From the NCBI RefSeq assembly GCF_038502225.1, contig NC_091301.1, forward strand, positions 19,254,347-19,318,346: a DNA stretch of 64,000 nt, in the 5' to 3' direction. This stretch comes from Cherax quadricarinatus. Taxonomy: Eukaryota > Arthropoda > Malacostraca > Decapoda > Parastacidae. The translations under genes and the position numbers were made by a program. Shown in pieces: positions 1-11,273 of the stretch. Position 1 is the stretch's first letter, and each line of letters starts with the position of its first letter. A model generated the notes under the pieces. It worked only from the letters and a program-made list of their open reading frames with translations, ran no database searches and was not told the DNA's origin.

Positions 1-2592
1 ATGAGATGGACATAACACTTCTAAATTGTCCAGATCATCGGTAACATAAGTTAGAGGTCCGTTGTTGACTCTATTTTCTATTTCAGTCACAACTGTACAG
101 AATTCTTCTAAGTCTATTCTCTGACGATGAAGAGTCTTCCTTAAACAACGTTTTACAATGCCGATCATTCTTTCATAAAATCCGCCGTGCCATGGAGATT
201 TAGGAGGAATGTATCTGCAACGACATCTGCGTTGATTCAGCATCTGTTGTACTTCTGGTTGATCAAAGATCTTGCTTATATAAGCAGCACCAGCAACAAA
301 GTTCGTTGCATTATCTGAAATCATCAGTCTGGGACATGCCCTTCTGGCTGCAAACCTTCTGAATAATTTGATAAAAGTTTCAGCAGACATGTCAGTGGCT
401 ACTTCTAGATGTACTGCTCTAGTTGTAGCACAAGTGAACAAACAGATGTACACCTTGATGGGAACTTTGTCAACTGTTTTGGTTAAAATTATTGGTCCAG
501 TATAATCTACACCTGTCACCTCAAATGGAGTGATATGACAAACTCTTTCAGAGGGATATGGAGGTGGACCTGGATACTGACATACTCGCATATCGTAGTG
601 ACGACAAGTAATACAGTCCTTTATTTGTTTTTTCACACTTTGTCGACCTTGAGGTATCCAGTAGGATTGTCGTATATGACAAAGTGTGTCAGCTACCCCA
701 CCATGTAACACGTTACTGTGGGCGTTTTGCACAATCAGTTTTGTTAGCCAATGATTCTTGGGGATCAATATTGGATGTATGGCTTCTTTAGGTAGTGAAG
801 AATTATGAATTCTTCCTCGACATCTTATAATCTTTTCTGAGTCGAGATAAAGTCCTAAAGAATTAATCATGACAGGTTTCTTTGGGGATTTATCTTGTGT
901 TTCTAGAAATTTATATTCTGTAGAGAAAACATCTTTCTGTATTAGTTTCACCCAGTATTTAATGGGTTCAAGATATTCATAATCAGGTTTTATTCCTTTA
1001 ATGAATTTAAAGACAAGAGCTGTAACTCTTAAGAGTTTACCCAAAGATGAGTATTTAGATCCATCAATGACTATTTCTGTTGTGTCTGCAGTATTTACAC
1101 AACTTATTTCTGCTGTGTTCAAGCAGACTGTTTCTTCTGGCATAATGTGAGCTTTTTGTTGAGGCCAGTTATTTTCATCAGAGAGCCAGTTCGGTCCGTG
1201 GAGCCATAATTTATTATCCACAAATTTCTTGAGTGGGACACCACGTGACAACATGTCAGCTGGATTCTCTTGGTTAGAGACGTGAAGAAAGAGATAATCT
1301 CTCTGCATCTCTTTTATTTCTGCTACTCTGTTCTGTACATAGACCAACTTACTCTTATTATTTCTTAACCACTGGAGAACTGCCTCATTATCACTCCAGA
1401 TCACGGTTTTCTCAATAGTGAGATGATCAAGTACTTTGTTGAGATAGACAGCTAATTTTGTACCTACATAGAGTGCTGTCAGTTCCAATTGTGGTACTGT
1501 TCTGACCTTCAAGGGTGCTACCCTGGCCTTTGAAGTAATTAGTGTACTTCCTTCAGCATTACTCATGTAAGCTACAGCGCCATAACCTCTGGTTGACGCA
1601 TCACAGAACACATGTAATGTGTAATTGTTTCCCTCTTGACCTATTTGTCTGGGAAATTTAATTTGATGAAGTTGTTTAAACTCCTTGGATATTTCATCCC
1701 ATGCTTGACTCATTTCTAGAGGCAAGTTCTCATCCCATCCAATTTTGAGTTTCCATGCATCTTGCATAAGTATTTTACCCTTTATGGTAATTGGTGAGAC
1801 AAGTCCTAGAGGATCAAAACATTGTGATACCTCTGACAGTAAACTACGTTTAGTGAGTGTACTGCATGATTTATTATTTATCCTTTTGAGACTCAGAGTA
1901 TCTTCCTGTGTGTTCCAATTAAGTCCCAGCATATTGTTGCAATCAGGAATTTCAGTTTCAGGGAAATCTTCTTTGATAAGTTCCCTTAATTGCTTTGAAT
2001 TTGTATTCCACATCCTTAGAGGCATATTTGCTTCTTTCATCTCCTTGTTAGCTTCTCTGTATAAGGATTTCAAATCCTCCTCTTTATTCACAGTACCTTG
2101 AAGATTGTCCACATAGAAACTTTTCTTTAAGACTTCTTTGAAGGGACTTTCAGATTTCTTCAAATGTGTATTTAGAGTAGCTTCTAGTAAGAATGGAGAG
2201 GATGTTGCACCAAATAATACTGATTTGAAACGATAAGTTTTCACAGGACTTTGAGGATCATGTGGATTTTCAGGCCACAAGAATCGAGTATAATCTCTAT
2301 CTATTTCTTGTAGTCCTACTCTTAAGAAAGATTTGGAAATATCAGCCGTGTAGGCATATGGGTTTGTGCGAAATTTCATAAGCACGTCTCCAAGCTTCTC
2401 AGTTAGTGAGGGTCCGGTCATCAGACAGTCATTAAGACTTGCTACATCTTTATTTGCACGTGCGCTGCAATTATATACAACACGTAGTGGAGTGGTTTCA
2501 GAATCTTTTCTGACTCCATGGTGCGGGAGATAATGAGCGTTTGTCTTCAACTTATCTTCGACTATTTCCTCAATGAATTTATTGTCCAACTG
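1..2592 (-). CDS. BEL/Pao pol: reverse transcriptase, RNase H, integrase (runs off left edge)
   Basis: The minus-strand frame stays open for 864 codons from 2,592 to the window edge. RT motifs in order: HGVRKDSETTPLRVVYNCSA near 2,460-2,530, SLNDCLMTGPSL, the first catalytic Asp in TADISKSFLR (about 2,320-2,345), and YVDN at 2,104-2,115 in place of the usual YVDD box. An RNase H-like region follows (FCDASTRGYGAVAYMS near 1,570-1,610). The integrase has an HHCC-type zinc region (CITC near 606-617), then DYTGPI near 500, ISDNATNF near 305-325 and SPWHGGFYERMIG near 155-195. This order (RT, RNase H, integrase) is that of BEL/Pao elements. The frame joins the protease ORF to its right, separated only by a TAA at 2,593-2,595. 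The 3' LTR, if present, lies outside the window. Confidence 0.9.
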
Positions 2593-3672
2593 TTATTGTA
2601 TGATATTATCATAGACAGTCAGTAACTCTGGATTCTTCCTGAGCTCATGTATTTGTGCTTTCATCTGTCCGAAAGCCATGCGATAATTGCTAGGCAGATG
2701 TGGTGGATTTAATTTCCATGGTAACCTAACCCAATACTGTCCATCTTTATATTTGACAGTGTCCAAATATTGGTTATAAGTCTGAGACTCTTGTGGGCTT
2801 GGTTTATTTACATCAATACCTATTGCATCTAAATCCCACAACTTATCAACTGGTTCATTCATTTCTTCCAGTAATGATAATTTTTGCTGTGGTACATGAT
2901 CAGCGGTTATTCTCGTAACTAGTACATTTTCCACTGAATCAATATCAGCTTCTTTCCCACTTTGAGAGGGAATGGGACCACATATCATGTGGCCTCCTGC
3001 TGTTTTCAGCAAGTGAACATCATGTTTACTTACTATATTTTGCACAAAACAGTGATAATAATCACTTCCAATGATTAAATCAATTGGACTAATTGTGTCC
3101 GTCTGTATGTCAGGACAGGCTAACTTGACCTTAGCTGCTTTCAGTGCTGCAACTGTTTCTTTTAATCCCTGGATCTGCACAGACTTAGGCAAATCATCTA
3201 CTACCACAGCTTCTACTGTCTTTTTCCTGTTTCCTAGACCAACAGTGATTCTGGCTAGGTCATATGTCTGTTTACCAGAATTGTGGAAAAAACCAGCTAT
3301 ATCTAACTGTATTTTGGCATAGGGTTGTTTATTCAGTTTCTGCAACACTGATCTTCTTATGAAGGACCTTTGTGAGCCTTGATCAAATAGTGTTAGCACA
3401 TTGGTTTTGTGTAATTTATTAGATAACTCAACTCGAGCTATCGGGAGAGCAGTTGCTTTAAACTTATCTCTCACATTTAATGCTGTTGCTTGTTGACTTC
3501 CTGATTCTGTGGAAGTCTGCTGCTGTTCAGCAAAAGTATTTGGGCATAATGCTGTATGATGCATAACCTTGCATTTAAAACACTTCTTCAGTGAGCATTT
3601 TCCTCCCTTGTGTTCACCTAAACACTTGATGCATCTTTTCAGCTGATGAACACGTTGTTTACGTGCCTCCAT
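2593..3672 (-). CDS. BEL/Pao zinc knuckle and aspartic protease segment
   Basis: This 359-codon ORF begins with cysteine/histidine knuckles (CIKCLGEHKGGKC, CFKCKVMHHTALC) typical of BEL/Pao Gag C-termini. A retropepsin-like region follows with the core FDQGSQRSFI at about residues 95-104, where D-Q-G-S replaces the common D-S/T-G. The C-terminal part leads into the RT linker (SNYRMAFGQMKAQI). It is in the same frame as the gag ORF (TAA at 3,679-3,681) and as the downstream pol frame (TAA at 2,593-2,595). The apparent start at Met 3,672 is therefore probably not a real initiation site. It is an internal segment of one gag-pol polyprotein. Confidence 0.85.
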   Translation of the reverse strand: MEARKQRVHQLKRCIKCLGEHKGGKCSLKKCFKCKVMHHTALCPNTFAEQQQTSTESGSQQATALNVRDKFKATALPIARVELSNKLHKTNVLTLFDQGSQRSFIRRSVLQKLNKQPYAKIQLDIAGFFHNSGKQTYDLARITVGLGNRKKTVEAVVVDDLPKSVQIQGLKETVAALKAAKVKLACPDIQTDTISPIDLIIGSDYYHCFVQNIVSKHDVHLLKTAGGHMICGPIPSQSGKEADIDSVENVLVTRITADHVPQQKLSLLEEMNEPVDKLWDLDAIGIDVNKPSPQESQTYNQYLDTVKYKDGQYWVRLPWKLNPPHLPSNYRMAFGQMKAQIHELRKNPELLTVYDNIIQ

Positions 3673-3678
3673 TGATGT

Positions 3679-4779
3679 TTATTGAATACAATACTGTGCC
3701 CAATGTGTTCCATCACAAAGTACACATTTTGGAGTACGTTTATGTGTGACAGTTTGTTTACTGTCTATTGTATTCACAGCTTGATAAATGCCTATATGGG
3801 ATTTCCCATTATGTGGTTTAGTGGGAGTAGGTATACTCTTTTTATACTGAGTTGAAGGTTTATTATCCACTGGATTTGTGGATTTTTCATCTTGTCTCGT
3901 TGCTTGCATGCATGAAACTATTGTTTGTAAACCATTGCTAATTTCCTCACAAGTGAAATAGCGTTTATTGAACATAATATTTAATCGTTCAATAGTTTGT
4001 GGTGACAACTTATCTTGTACAATACCACTGATAAACCAATCACATTGCCTTAGGTCATATTTAGCATCTAGAGATCTGAGACTATTGTCTAATGTAATTC
4101 TAAATGCCTGTAAGTCTGAATAACAATGTTTGGGTGGCTTCAAGCTTGATATTAAGACTGCATGTCTAACTCTGGCCTTGTCATCATCGAAGTAATTGTC
4201 TGCTAAGACACGTAAGGCTATTTGATAATTGCCTTTGACCACCGGAAATGACTTAATCAGTTCATAGGGTTCTCCCTTCACAAGACATTTAAGGTAATTG
4301 AACTTGGCAATCTCATCTATGTCAGTTCGTGAATTTACTATGGATTGAAAACCACTAATGAATTCTTCATAATTATGACCTTGGAAAATAGGTAATGACA
4401 ATGTAGGTAAGCTTGGTAATGGGACACTTGTTGTTACAGGTGTAACAGGTGTTTGCCCACTAGTTACAGTAGGTCTCTGTGACAGAGTTTTACGGCAGAT
4501 AGCCTGTACTCCTGTCCACCTTAATTGTTGATCACTAAAAGTATCCAAAACATTTTTAATTTCATCCTCAGATGGATCTGTTTCAAGAAATTTATTTTCA
4601 TAATGTGTATAGTCTGAATTAATTATTTCCATGCGTTGTGTAAATAATTCAAACTTGACCTCAAGATCATCAAAATCTATGTTTGTATCTTGAGTTAATC
4701 CTAGACAGACTGAAATTAGATTTTCTAATTGTGTAATCTTAGTCTGTAAAGACTGAAACTGAGTTTTCAAACAAGCCAT
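3679..4779 (-). CDS. BEL/Pao gag (DUF1759-like)
   Basis: A 366-codon ORF with an N-terminal coiled-coil-like segment (MACLKTQFQSLQTKITQLEN) and a central region of the DUF1759 type found in BEL/Pao Gag: LPTLSLPIFQGHNYEEFISG followed by RTDIDEIAKFNYLKCLVKGE. It ends in a first cysteine motif (CVLCDGTHWAQYC) that normally pairs with the knuckles in the next ORF. The stop at 3,679-3,681 lies in frame with the following segment, with only two codons before the next Met. I place the start at 4,779 because it is the first Met after upstream stops and precedes the coiled coil. Confidence 0.85.
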   Translation of the reverse strand: MACLKTQFQSLQTKITQLENLISVCLGLTQDTNIDFDDLEVKFELFTQRMEIINSDYTHYENKFLETDPSEDEIKNVLDTFSDQQLRWTGVQAICRKTLSQRPTVTSGQTPVTPVTTSVPLPSLPTLSLPIFQGHNYEEFISGFQSIVNSRTDIDEIAKFNYLKCLVKGEPYELIKSFPVVKGNYQIALRVLADNYFDDDKARVRHAVLISSLKPPKHCYSDLQAFRITLDNSLRSLDAKYDLRQCDWFISGIVQDKLSPQTIERLNIMFNKRYFTCEEISNGLQTIVSCMQATRQDEKSTNPVDNKPSTQYKKSIPTPTKPHNGKSHIGIYQAVNTIDSKQTVTHKRTPKCVLCDGTHWAQYCIQ

Positions 4780-6575
4780 TTTAATGGTATACTGAAAATT
4801 CTAGCACCACACTTAGAGTGTTTATAAAACACTGTACTGCTATAGACAGCTGAGTTTTTGTTATGCTTAAGTCAGCAATAATCGAGTCAGACACTACAGA
4901 CCCACTAAGCTTAACCTCAGGGTTAATGACCATGAAGGGTACACCGTACATGTGGCTGATGTTTACGGCTCGAGTTTGCTGTGTCAGCCGGCCCACGATG
5001 ATTAATCGTAAATAACGATGTTATACACTTCATTCACTATACACTATAAATGTCACTATATAACTGTAATCACACGTGAATATTACTTACACATATATAA
5101 ATTTCACTGTTAATATATATTTGAAAGCTTACACTTTATATATAAGTTCCTTTAATATAACAGGTAGATCTATAAGAAACAAACTTTAACACAATCTTGT
5201 CTCTTAATTTCTGTCTATAAACATTATAAACACTGTGTATATATATACACTCAGACAAACATCATCACTTGGGTGTTGTCTTAATCAGCGATTTCAAGAT
5301 TGGAGCAGTTGATGGAGGGTGCAGGAAACCATCCCCCGTCTTCTTGTTGGGTGAGTCACCCAGCTCCCGTTTTCGTTGGGTGAACGCTGGGTGAGTGCCC
5401 GTTTTCTTTTGGCTGCCCATTCTCTGTGATTGAGTCTGGAGGGACTCATTTATACTGATTTATATTGTAAAACACTAGTTTTACAGCTTTTTTCGAAGGA
5501 CCTTGGCTCATAGGTTATTTGTACACTGTAGTACAACATATTTGGACCACAGTGTGGTCTTTATCCGGTTCGAGCACGACCAAAATTCTGTTGAGAATTT
5601 TGGCCTTACCTGCTGTGTTTATTATAACTATATATAATGAACACTTAGCTGATAAATGACAGCAAATCGTCTACACAGCCGCCCCTGCAGACGAGGTCTA
5701 GAAGCTGTTGAAACCATCACAACAGTGGGCTGTCAAGAGATACAATTTGTAAGTATAAATTACCCCTAGGGGGTGTTATGTCAGCATATTTCATTCGATG
5801 ATGGCTGACGAAATACTTACTTGTTTGGACTCAAAAGTCCACACCTTACTGCCGATTATAGGTTGATTACAAACTCCTTGTGACTCAAGAATTGCGCAAT
5901 CCCCCGATCTACAAGAAATTCGTAACATACCTTGCTCTTTGTAACGTGAGCTATGGTGTTCTCAACACCTTCGACAGATATCGGTGACTTGATAGAAGCT
6001 GAAGTGTCCTTGGATGTCCACGTCTTCCATTGTCTAGGAAACGCACACTGGTACACTATGTTCCACAAGATTTGTCTTTATTGTTCACAATGTATCACAA
6101 GAGAAGCTGATCACACTTTTCTTATGTTTATCGTGTTTTGTGAGACACTTTATTCACACTAACGCACAGATCAGTGTTCTTTGTTGGTTATCCTGGCGTC
6201 AGTGTCACTCGTAGTAGAGTCAAAGATAGTCTGCCCGATGCTACAGCGCTCCATGCCGTCACTGCCCCCAGCACAAAAAAACGCTGACCTAGTACCTTGC
6301 ATCCTTGTCACCTCCTCGATGAAGCAAAGCAGAATGTTTGTTTCTTGCTGTCTTAAGCGTAGACAACAATGTACACTATTTTTACTATGGTAATAAAGTG
6401 GGAGCAGGATTTTCCTTAATTGTCCTGCTAAGTAAGAGATGTACTGTCTCTTATAAAAATACACGTTGCAACACCGCTGCAAGGAGCAGAGGTCACTTGA
6501 TTACGTGGCATAGCATCTGTGATCAATTACTCACTCTAGCAGTAAACAAGACGCTCGCCCCTTCTGAGTGGCCCC
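4780..6575 (-). other. 5' flank of the BEL/Pao element, probably 5' UTR and LTR, boundaries unresolved
   Basis: No convincing protein is seen here. By position, the 5' LTR and primer-binding site of the minus-strand BEL/Pao element should lie here. A candidate PBS complement ends in CCA near 4,990-4,995, with TG at 4,999 as a possible LTR edge. The partner LTR is outside the window, so neither the LTR ends nor a target duplication can be verified. Short ORFs (for example 6,171-6,482 minus) show no recognisable motifs. Confidence 0.35.
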
Positions 6576-6617
6576 TCAGGGCTGAAAGGGCTGAAGGGGG
6601 CTGATACCCCCCTCCTG

Positions 6618-7021
6618 GAGAAAATTCCTCCACAAAATTTGCGTGAAATTGGCAAAATTGCTAAATTCTGACCACTGTACTGGATAGTTGAATTTCATAA
6701 ATGGGTGGTTTCTTGCACCCATTCGATAGAAAAAATGGAGTTCTAGCGAAATATTCATGTTTTTTGTCGACTAGTACAGTGAAATTGGCCGAAAATGGGG
6801 CTCAAAGTGGGCAAAATTGCCGATGCGTAAACATCGCCGAGACCGCTAACTTTGCGAGAGCATAATTCCGTAAGTTTTCTATCAAATTTCAAACTTTTGG
6901 TGTTTTTATGATCGGGAAAAGATTTTCTATCTTTTCATAAGAGAAAATAATTTTTTTTTTTTTTTAAATTTGGCCGACCCTGAGAACGAGTTTCGGAGAG
7001 GGCCTGTCGACCCTCAAAGGG
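6618..7021. mobile_element. TTAA element copy A, left end missing
   Basis: The right terminus CCCTCAAAGGG followed by TTAA at 7,022-7,025 matches the inverted end (CCCTTTCAGGG) of the complete family members listed below. The interior (CGTGAAATTGGCAAAATTGC, the 'reads' around AAATGGGTGGTTTCTTG, and a poly-T tract near 6,950-6,965) is shared with copies D, E and F. The left terminal part is absent: homology stops near 6,618 in unrelated GGGG/CCCC-rich sequence. It interrupts the BEL/Pao gag at 7,022. Confidence 0.75.
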
Positions 7022-7562
7022 TTAAATAGCATAATTTGGTAACACTTGCAAGATCACTCCTATCATGTACGACTGCTTTAAAGATAGACCAAAACTCCTC
7101 CCAGTTTTCTCCAGGATTAAACACAGGCATGCATAATTCTGGGAGTTTTGGTAGACACCTCTGATTTTCTTTACTAGGTTGACCAACAACATTGTTTACA
7201 CCCTTTACCTTCTCTAAAGCCTTAGTTTTGCAGGACACAATGTTGTCCTCCACTTCATAATATTGATCCAGCAGCCGCTCCCTTTCAGCATCATCTGCAC
7301 AGTTCACCAGAAGATCGCTCTCACAGTCCTTATACCACAATTTATATGACTCATATCTATTTTCTAAGGCATCTAGGTGTAGCTTGAATTCATCAGGGTT
7401 TACCGTTTCTTGTCTCATTAACTCCATACACTTGTTGTATGATTTAGTAACATGACCCTTCCGAGCTTGTAGTGACGCTTTCTTTGCTTTGGCATCCATG
7501 GACTTGCCAGCCGCACTAACTTCCTCAGACCCAGCCATGGTTAGGGAATTAATAATCACCAA
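7022..7562 (-). pseudogene. second BEL/Pao gag, truncated
   Basis: About 180 codons, apparent start Met at 7,562 or the internal Met near 7,535 (MAGSEEVSAAGKSMDAKAKK). It has a charged, helical N-terminal half and the DUF1759-like hallmark LPELCMPVFNPGENWEEF followed by RSDLASVTKLCYL. This is the same domain as the gag at 3,679-4,779 but clearly a different family. The reading frame stops exactly where TTAA element A begins (7,022-7,025), so the rest of gag and pol is lost or displaced. There is no pol sequence to the left that matches its expected continuation. Confidence 0.75.
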
Positions 7563-8984
7563 TTATACAACTTAAGTAGACACCTTGTGAGAGTAATTCT
7601 TGCACTTTACTCTTGTATAAATCCTAGCCACCCATGTGCTAGTAATTAATTGGGCTAATTATCATCCACCACACGACCGATTAAATTTGTTTGCCCAATA
7701 CCCACTTTCTTCAATCAGTCACTTAATTATCAAGTAATTAATTCAATTAATTTTTCACTGATTGCATCCGGTTCAGGAAGGACCAGCGGGCAGATGTGGA
7801 AAATTTTATAGGGGTGATTACTTGTACATACCTCAACATTACATGCATACGAGTAATCTCCTTGGGAGACAACAACTATATTGTTTACCGTAGTCACCCA
7901 TGTAGACATGTGAGAAAACTTAACCACCTCTGGTAACTGCAGGTGGCCCCTCGACCCTCACAATCTTATCCATATCTATCCGAGACCAGTATAAATTGGG
8001 TAGCACCCTCAAGTACGGCGCTACTAACTAATTGTGGACTGTATAGATTATATTAGTTTAACTGAATGAAGGGGGAGGGTAGGTTACACATGGATATATC
8101 CATCAAGGAAAAACACTTGTACATAATCCCACCACTTACCAGATATTCTCTGGTGGTCCCTTGATGTGGCTGAATCACCCATAACCTATCCAATTAAAAC
8201 ATACCTAACTGGCCAGTATCAGTCTGCTATAACTAGAAAGGTTACTTAACTGTGGGTGATTGATGCTCCTTATTTCCTCCATTCACCATCTCATTTCGAT
8301 GTCCTGCTACACCAACACGGTTCTTATTCCAGCAGGATGAGGTATCTGTTGGTTTGTCCCGGTTTAGAAGTCGTGATTCCATAAAACTTCGCTATCCTCG
8401 GGACGAGAACCACGTGTTCACTCGGAGCAGGGCGATTTATTTCACTTCCCGCATTCTCTTAACTTAATGTTATTATCACTGATCACATTACCATTCACAA
8501 GACGATTTAACGTCTCATAATTATTATACACATTAGAGGTCACTCCATTAAGATCTGAGACCGATGAGTGAGGATTAACTCACGGGTAATTTCCCCTGGA
8601 CACATTCCATGGCGGCGCACCCGTCACCCCCGGTCCTACTATTATCCACTCATTTTACCACTTTATTATGGTGGTCACGTAAATCACATTCCCTCACTCT
8701 TCACCAGGAACAGTTACGACACTTCCTATTAGGAAGTGAGGCCTATATTAATCCTTAGGCCGTGAACGCCAATTTCCTGATCCCATGTTTCACAGCTTCC
8801 TCACTACATTCAAAACACTGCTGCCTCCTCGTGCCCCAGCTCGACCTATACCCCCGCACATCTGCGCAGGCGCAGCGGGAACCCAGTTGGTTCCATTCAA
8901 AATACAAATACATTTTGGCCCAAATCAACACATTAAACACTTATTAGGCACTATAGCTTCGGAAATTAAATAATTTCCACACTA
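7563..8984 (-). other. upstream region of the second BEL/Pao element, probable LTR
   Basis: About 1.4 kb without a supported protein. Its position directly upstream of a BEL/Pao gag suggests 5' UTR plus LTR. The palindrome TGCGCAGGCGCA near 8,861-8,873 is a kind of motif often seen in LTR promoters. A possible outer LTR edge is the ACA near 8,938. No partner LTR is present, so this remains an inference. Confidence 0.3.
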
Positions 8985-9310
8985 CCACCACCACTCGTAT
9001 TTTTCTACAAACTTTTTCTTGAATTCTATTGTGTTTCTCACATCCTTTACCAAAGGGCTGGCTCTAGAAGCTTTTGTGGGGCCCATGATGGCTTATTTAG
9101 CAGTTAGAAGCACTAGAAACAGTGGATTAATCCAAAATGTATGGGAGGCACACATGGAAACTGACCGCAACAGCTTGTAAATAATGGCACACTGACATCA
9201 TTGGTTAAGTTTTTCGCCATTGGTTAAGGCATTTTTTCTACAACAAAAAACACTGTTAGATGAAATTGCCGTTACTTAATGCCGCTGTTAGTTGAGTGTC
9301 GACTGTGCTT
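8985..9310 (-). mobile_element. Tigger/pogo 5'-end fragment
   Basis: This repeats, with divergence, the segment at 10,880-11,270: TTTTTCTACAAA, GGGCTGGCTCTAGAAGC, GGGGCCCATGATGGC, which corresponds to the first codons of a Tigger transposase read on the minus strand. It ends in a degenerate TIR-like stretch near 9,296-9,306 (GAGTGTCGACTG). It looks like a duplicated or separately inserted 5' end lying next to the larger Tigger copy. Confidence 0.55.
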
Positions 9311-9449
9311 TTCTGGCTTGTGTCCTGGGAGTGCCTCTTCCTCCTGAGTAATGTAGGTCCTGTTTGGTATTTTCTTATTAAACAGGCCTGTTTCATCGCA
9401 ATTGAACACTTGTGGGGTTTTAATTTTCCAGCCTCTATGTACCCCTTAA

Positions 9450-10695
9450 CCCTTTGACTGTTTTGGTCGTATATATACGTTTTACGAGCCACCGTTTTTG
9501 ACATATACAGTGGACCCCCGCATAACGATCACCTCCGAATGCGACCAATTATGTAAGTGTATTTATGTAAGTGCGTTTGTACGTGTATGTTTGGGGTTCT
9601 GAAATGGACTAATCTACTTCACAATATTCCTTATGGCAACAAATTCGGTCAGTACTGGCACCTGAACATACTTCTGGAGTGAAAAAATATCGTTAACCGG
9701 GGGTCCACTGTATATACTCATAAATTCTAGCGGCTAGAAAGCTGGTAGGCCCACATGTGAGAGAATGGGTCTGTGTGCACCATATAAAAAAATCCTGCAG
9801 CATGCAGAACATAATGAGAAAAAAAAAATCCCGGCCTTTTTTTTTAATTAAAATGCAGAACTTGTGGTCTATTTTCGTATAGTATTTATGGTTGTATTCT
9901 CATTTTCTTGGTCTCATTTGATAGAATGGAAAACATATAGAAATAGAGGTGATTTTGATTGGTTTTACTATGAAAAGAACCTTGAAATGGAGCTCAAAGT
10001 AGGGGGAATGTTTGATATTTGCCGATGTTCAAAAGTAAACAAATGATGTCATTTTCCAATAAATGTCCAAGTAGCCATTCTAATATGCAGTGATGAATGG
10101 GTTGACATTATTTATACAATTATTACAATTTTGAAGTAGTCTACATAACAGTAAATCTTCTATTTTTTGTTTGAATAAAAATTCAAAATAGAAAGCAAGA
10201 GTAATATCAAAGGGGCCTGGAGACATGACTGATGAACAAAGAAAATGTTATTTAAGAGCCATGAATGTCTGCATTGTTCATTCTGGATCCTATTTTGAAA
10301 TTGTCATATTTTTTTAATTTTCGTGAAATTGGCCAAATTGCAAATTTCTAACCACATTATTGAGTAGTTAACATCAGTAAATGGGCAGTTTCTTGTACTG
10401 AATTGATAGAAAAAATGGAGTTCTAAAGAAATAGCTATGAGTTTGGTCGACTGGAACAATGGAATTAGCCAAAAATAGGGCTCAAAGTGGGCAAAATCGC
10501 CGATTCATAAACATCGCTGTGGTCGCTAACTTCGCAAGAGCGTAATTCCGTAAGTTTTCCACCAAATTTCGTTCTTTTGGTGTCATTACAATCGTGAAAA
10601 GATTCTCTATCATTTCATAAGTTTTTTTTTTTTTTTTTGGAAATTTTGTGACACCAGGAGATGCCTCAGGATTTGGGGTTGTGACAGTCAAGGGG
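9450..10695. mobile_element. TTAA element copy B (GACTGT subfamily)
   Basis: Ends CCCTTTGACTG and CAGTCAAGGGG, flanked by TTAA at 9,446-9,449 and 10,696-10,699. It sits inside Tigger T1: joining the flanks at one TTAA gives continuous transposase sequence, comparable to 19,890-19,925. No transposase ORF inside. Its 1,246 bp include a 203-bp Tigger-type MITE, leaving about 1.04 kb, the family's normal length. Confidence 0.9.
9508..9710. mobile_element. 203-bp Tigger-type MITE nested in copy B
   Basis: Terminal inverted repeats CAGTGGACCCCCGCATAACG and CGTTAACCGGGGGTCCACTG with TA on both sides (9,506-9,507 and 9,711-9,712). The ends match those of the full Tigger copies T3 and T4. It has no coding capacity, so it is a non-autonomous derivative that could have been moved by a Tigger transposase. 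Confidence 0.9.
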
Positions 10696-10767
10696 TTAAA
10701 GTCCTGCACATATTTTTCAGCCGCTTTTTTGTCAGAACTGGTAGCCTTACCATGCCTTATCATACTA

Positions 10768-10907
10768 TACCACCATCACAACCACTACCACCCTCTACTA
10801 CCACCATCACTACCACCCTCTACCACCATTGCTACCACCCTCTACCACCACCACTACCATCCTATACCACCACCACTACCACACTACCACCACCACCACT
10901 TTCCTAT
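10768..10907 (+). repeat. (ACC)n/(CTACCA)n simple repeat
   Basis: Imperfect CCACCATCACTACCA-type units, about 140 bp, expanded inside the Tigger T1 copy. The histidine/proline-rich ORFs it creates in all frames are not genes. Confidence 0.9.
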
Positions 10908-11273
10908 TTTTCTACAAATTTTTTCTTAAATTATATGTGATTCTCACATTCTTTACCATAGGGCTGGCACTAGAAGCTATCTTGGGGCCCATGGTGGCTT
11001 ACTTAGCAGTTACAAGCACCAAAAACAATGAAATAATACAAAATATATTGCATGTACACACGGAATCATCCTCACTGGCTTTGTAAACAGTGGCACACTG
11101 GCTGGTAAACGGAGTGAGTGGCTTGGCCCGCTCAGGCTGCTGTGCCGACACGTTCGGGATGAAAGCTCTTAACCAAGTTTTTAGGTGTTATCCGAGCCAA
11201 TTTTTTCACGCCAAAGCAAGGCGTTATCCGATTTTGGCACTATCCGATTCAGGCATTAACTGAGGGTCCACTA

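Larger units (their letters stand above)
9312..11273 (-). mobile_element. Tigger/pogo DNA transposon copy T1, degenerate, with nested insertions
   Basis: Minus-strand homology to the Tigger transposase of copies T3 and T4 is visible. Segments around GTCCTGGGAGTGCC and AACAGGCCTGTTTCATCGCA (9,325-9,420) encode the CDETGLF region. A segment beginning AGTCCTGCACATATTTTTCAG (10,700) continues the gene, and the start codon lies near 10,992 (GGGGCCCATGGTGGC). The right TIR GGGTCCACT ends at about 11,272. The part of the transposase carrying the second and third catalytic Asp is missing. A TTAA element (9,450-10,695) and an ACC-rich expansion have interrupted it. Confidence 0.75.

Noticed and set aside
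4985..5000. primer-binding site for the BEL/Pao element
   Set aside because: Only TGG plus a short match is suggestive; no tRNA could be matched by eye and the second LTR is outside the window.
6171..6482. 103-codon minus-strand ORF as a small gene
   Set aside because: No motif, no splice or promoter context; lies in a likely LTR/flank region.
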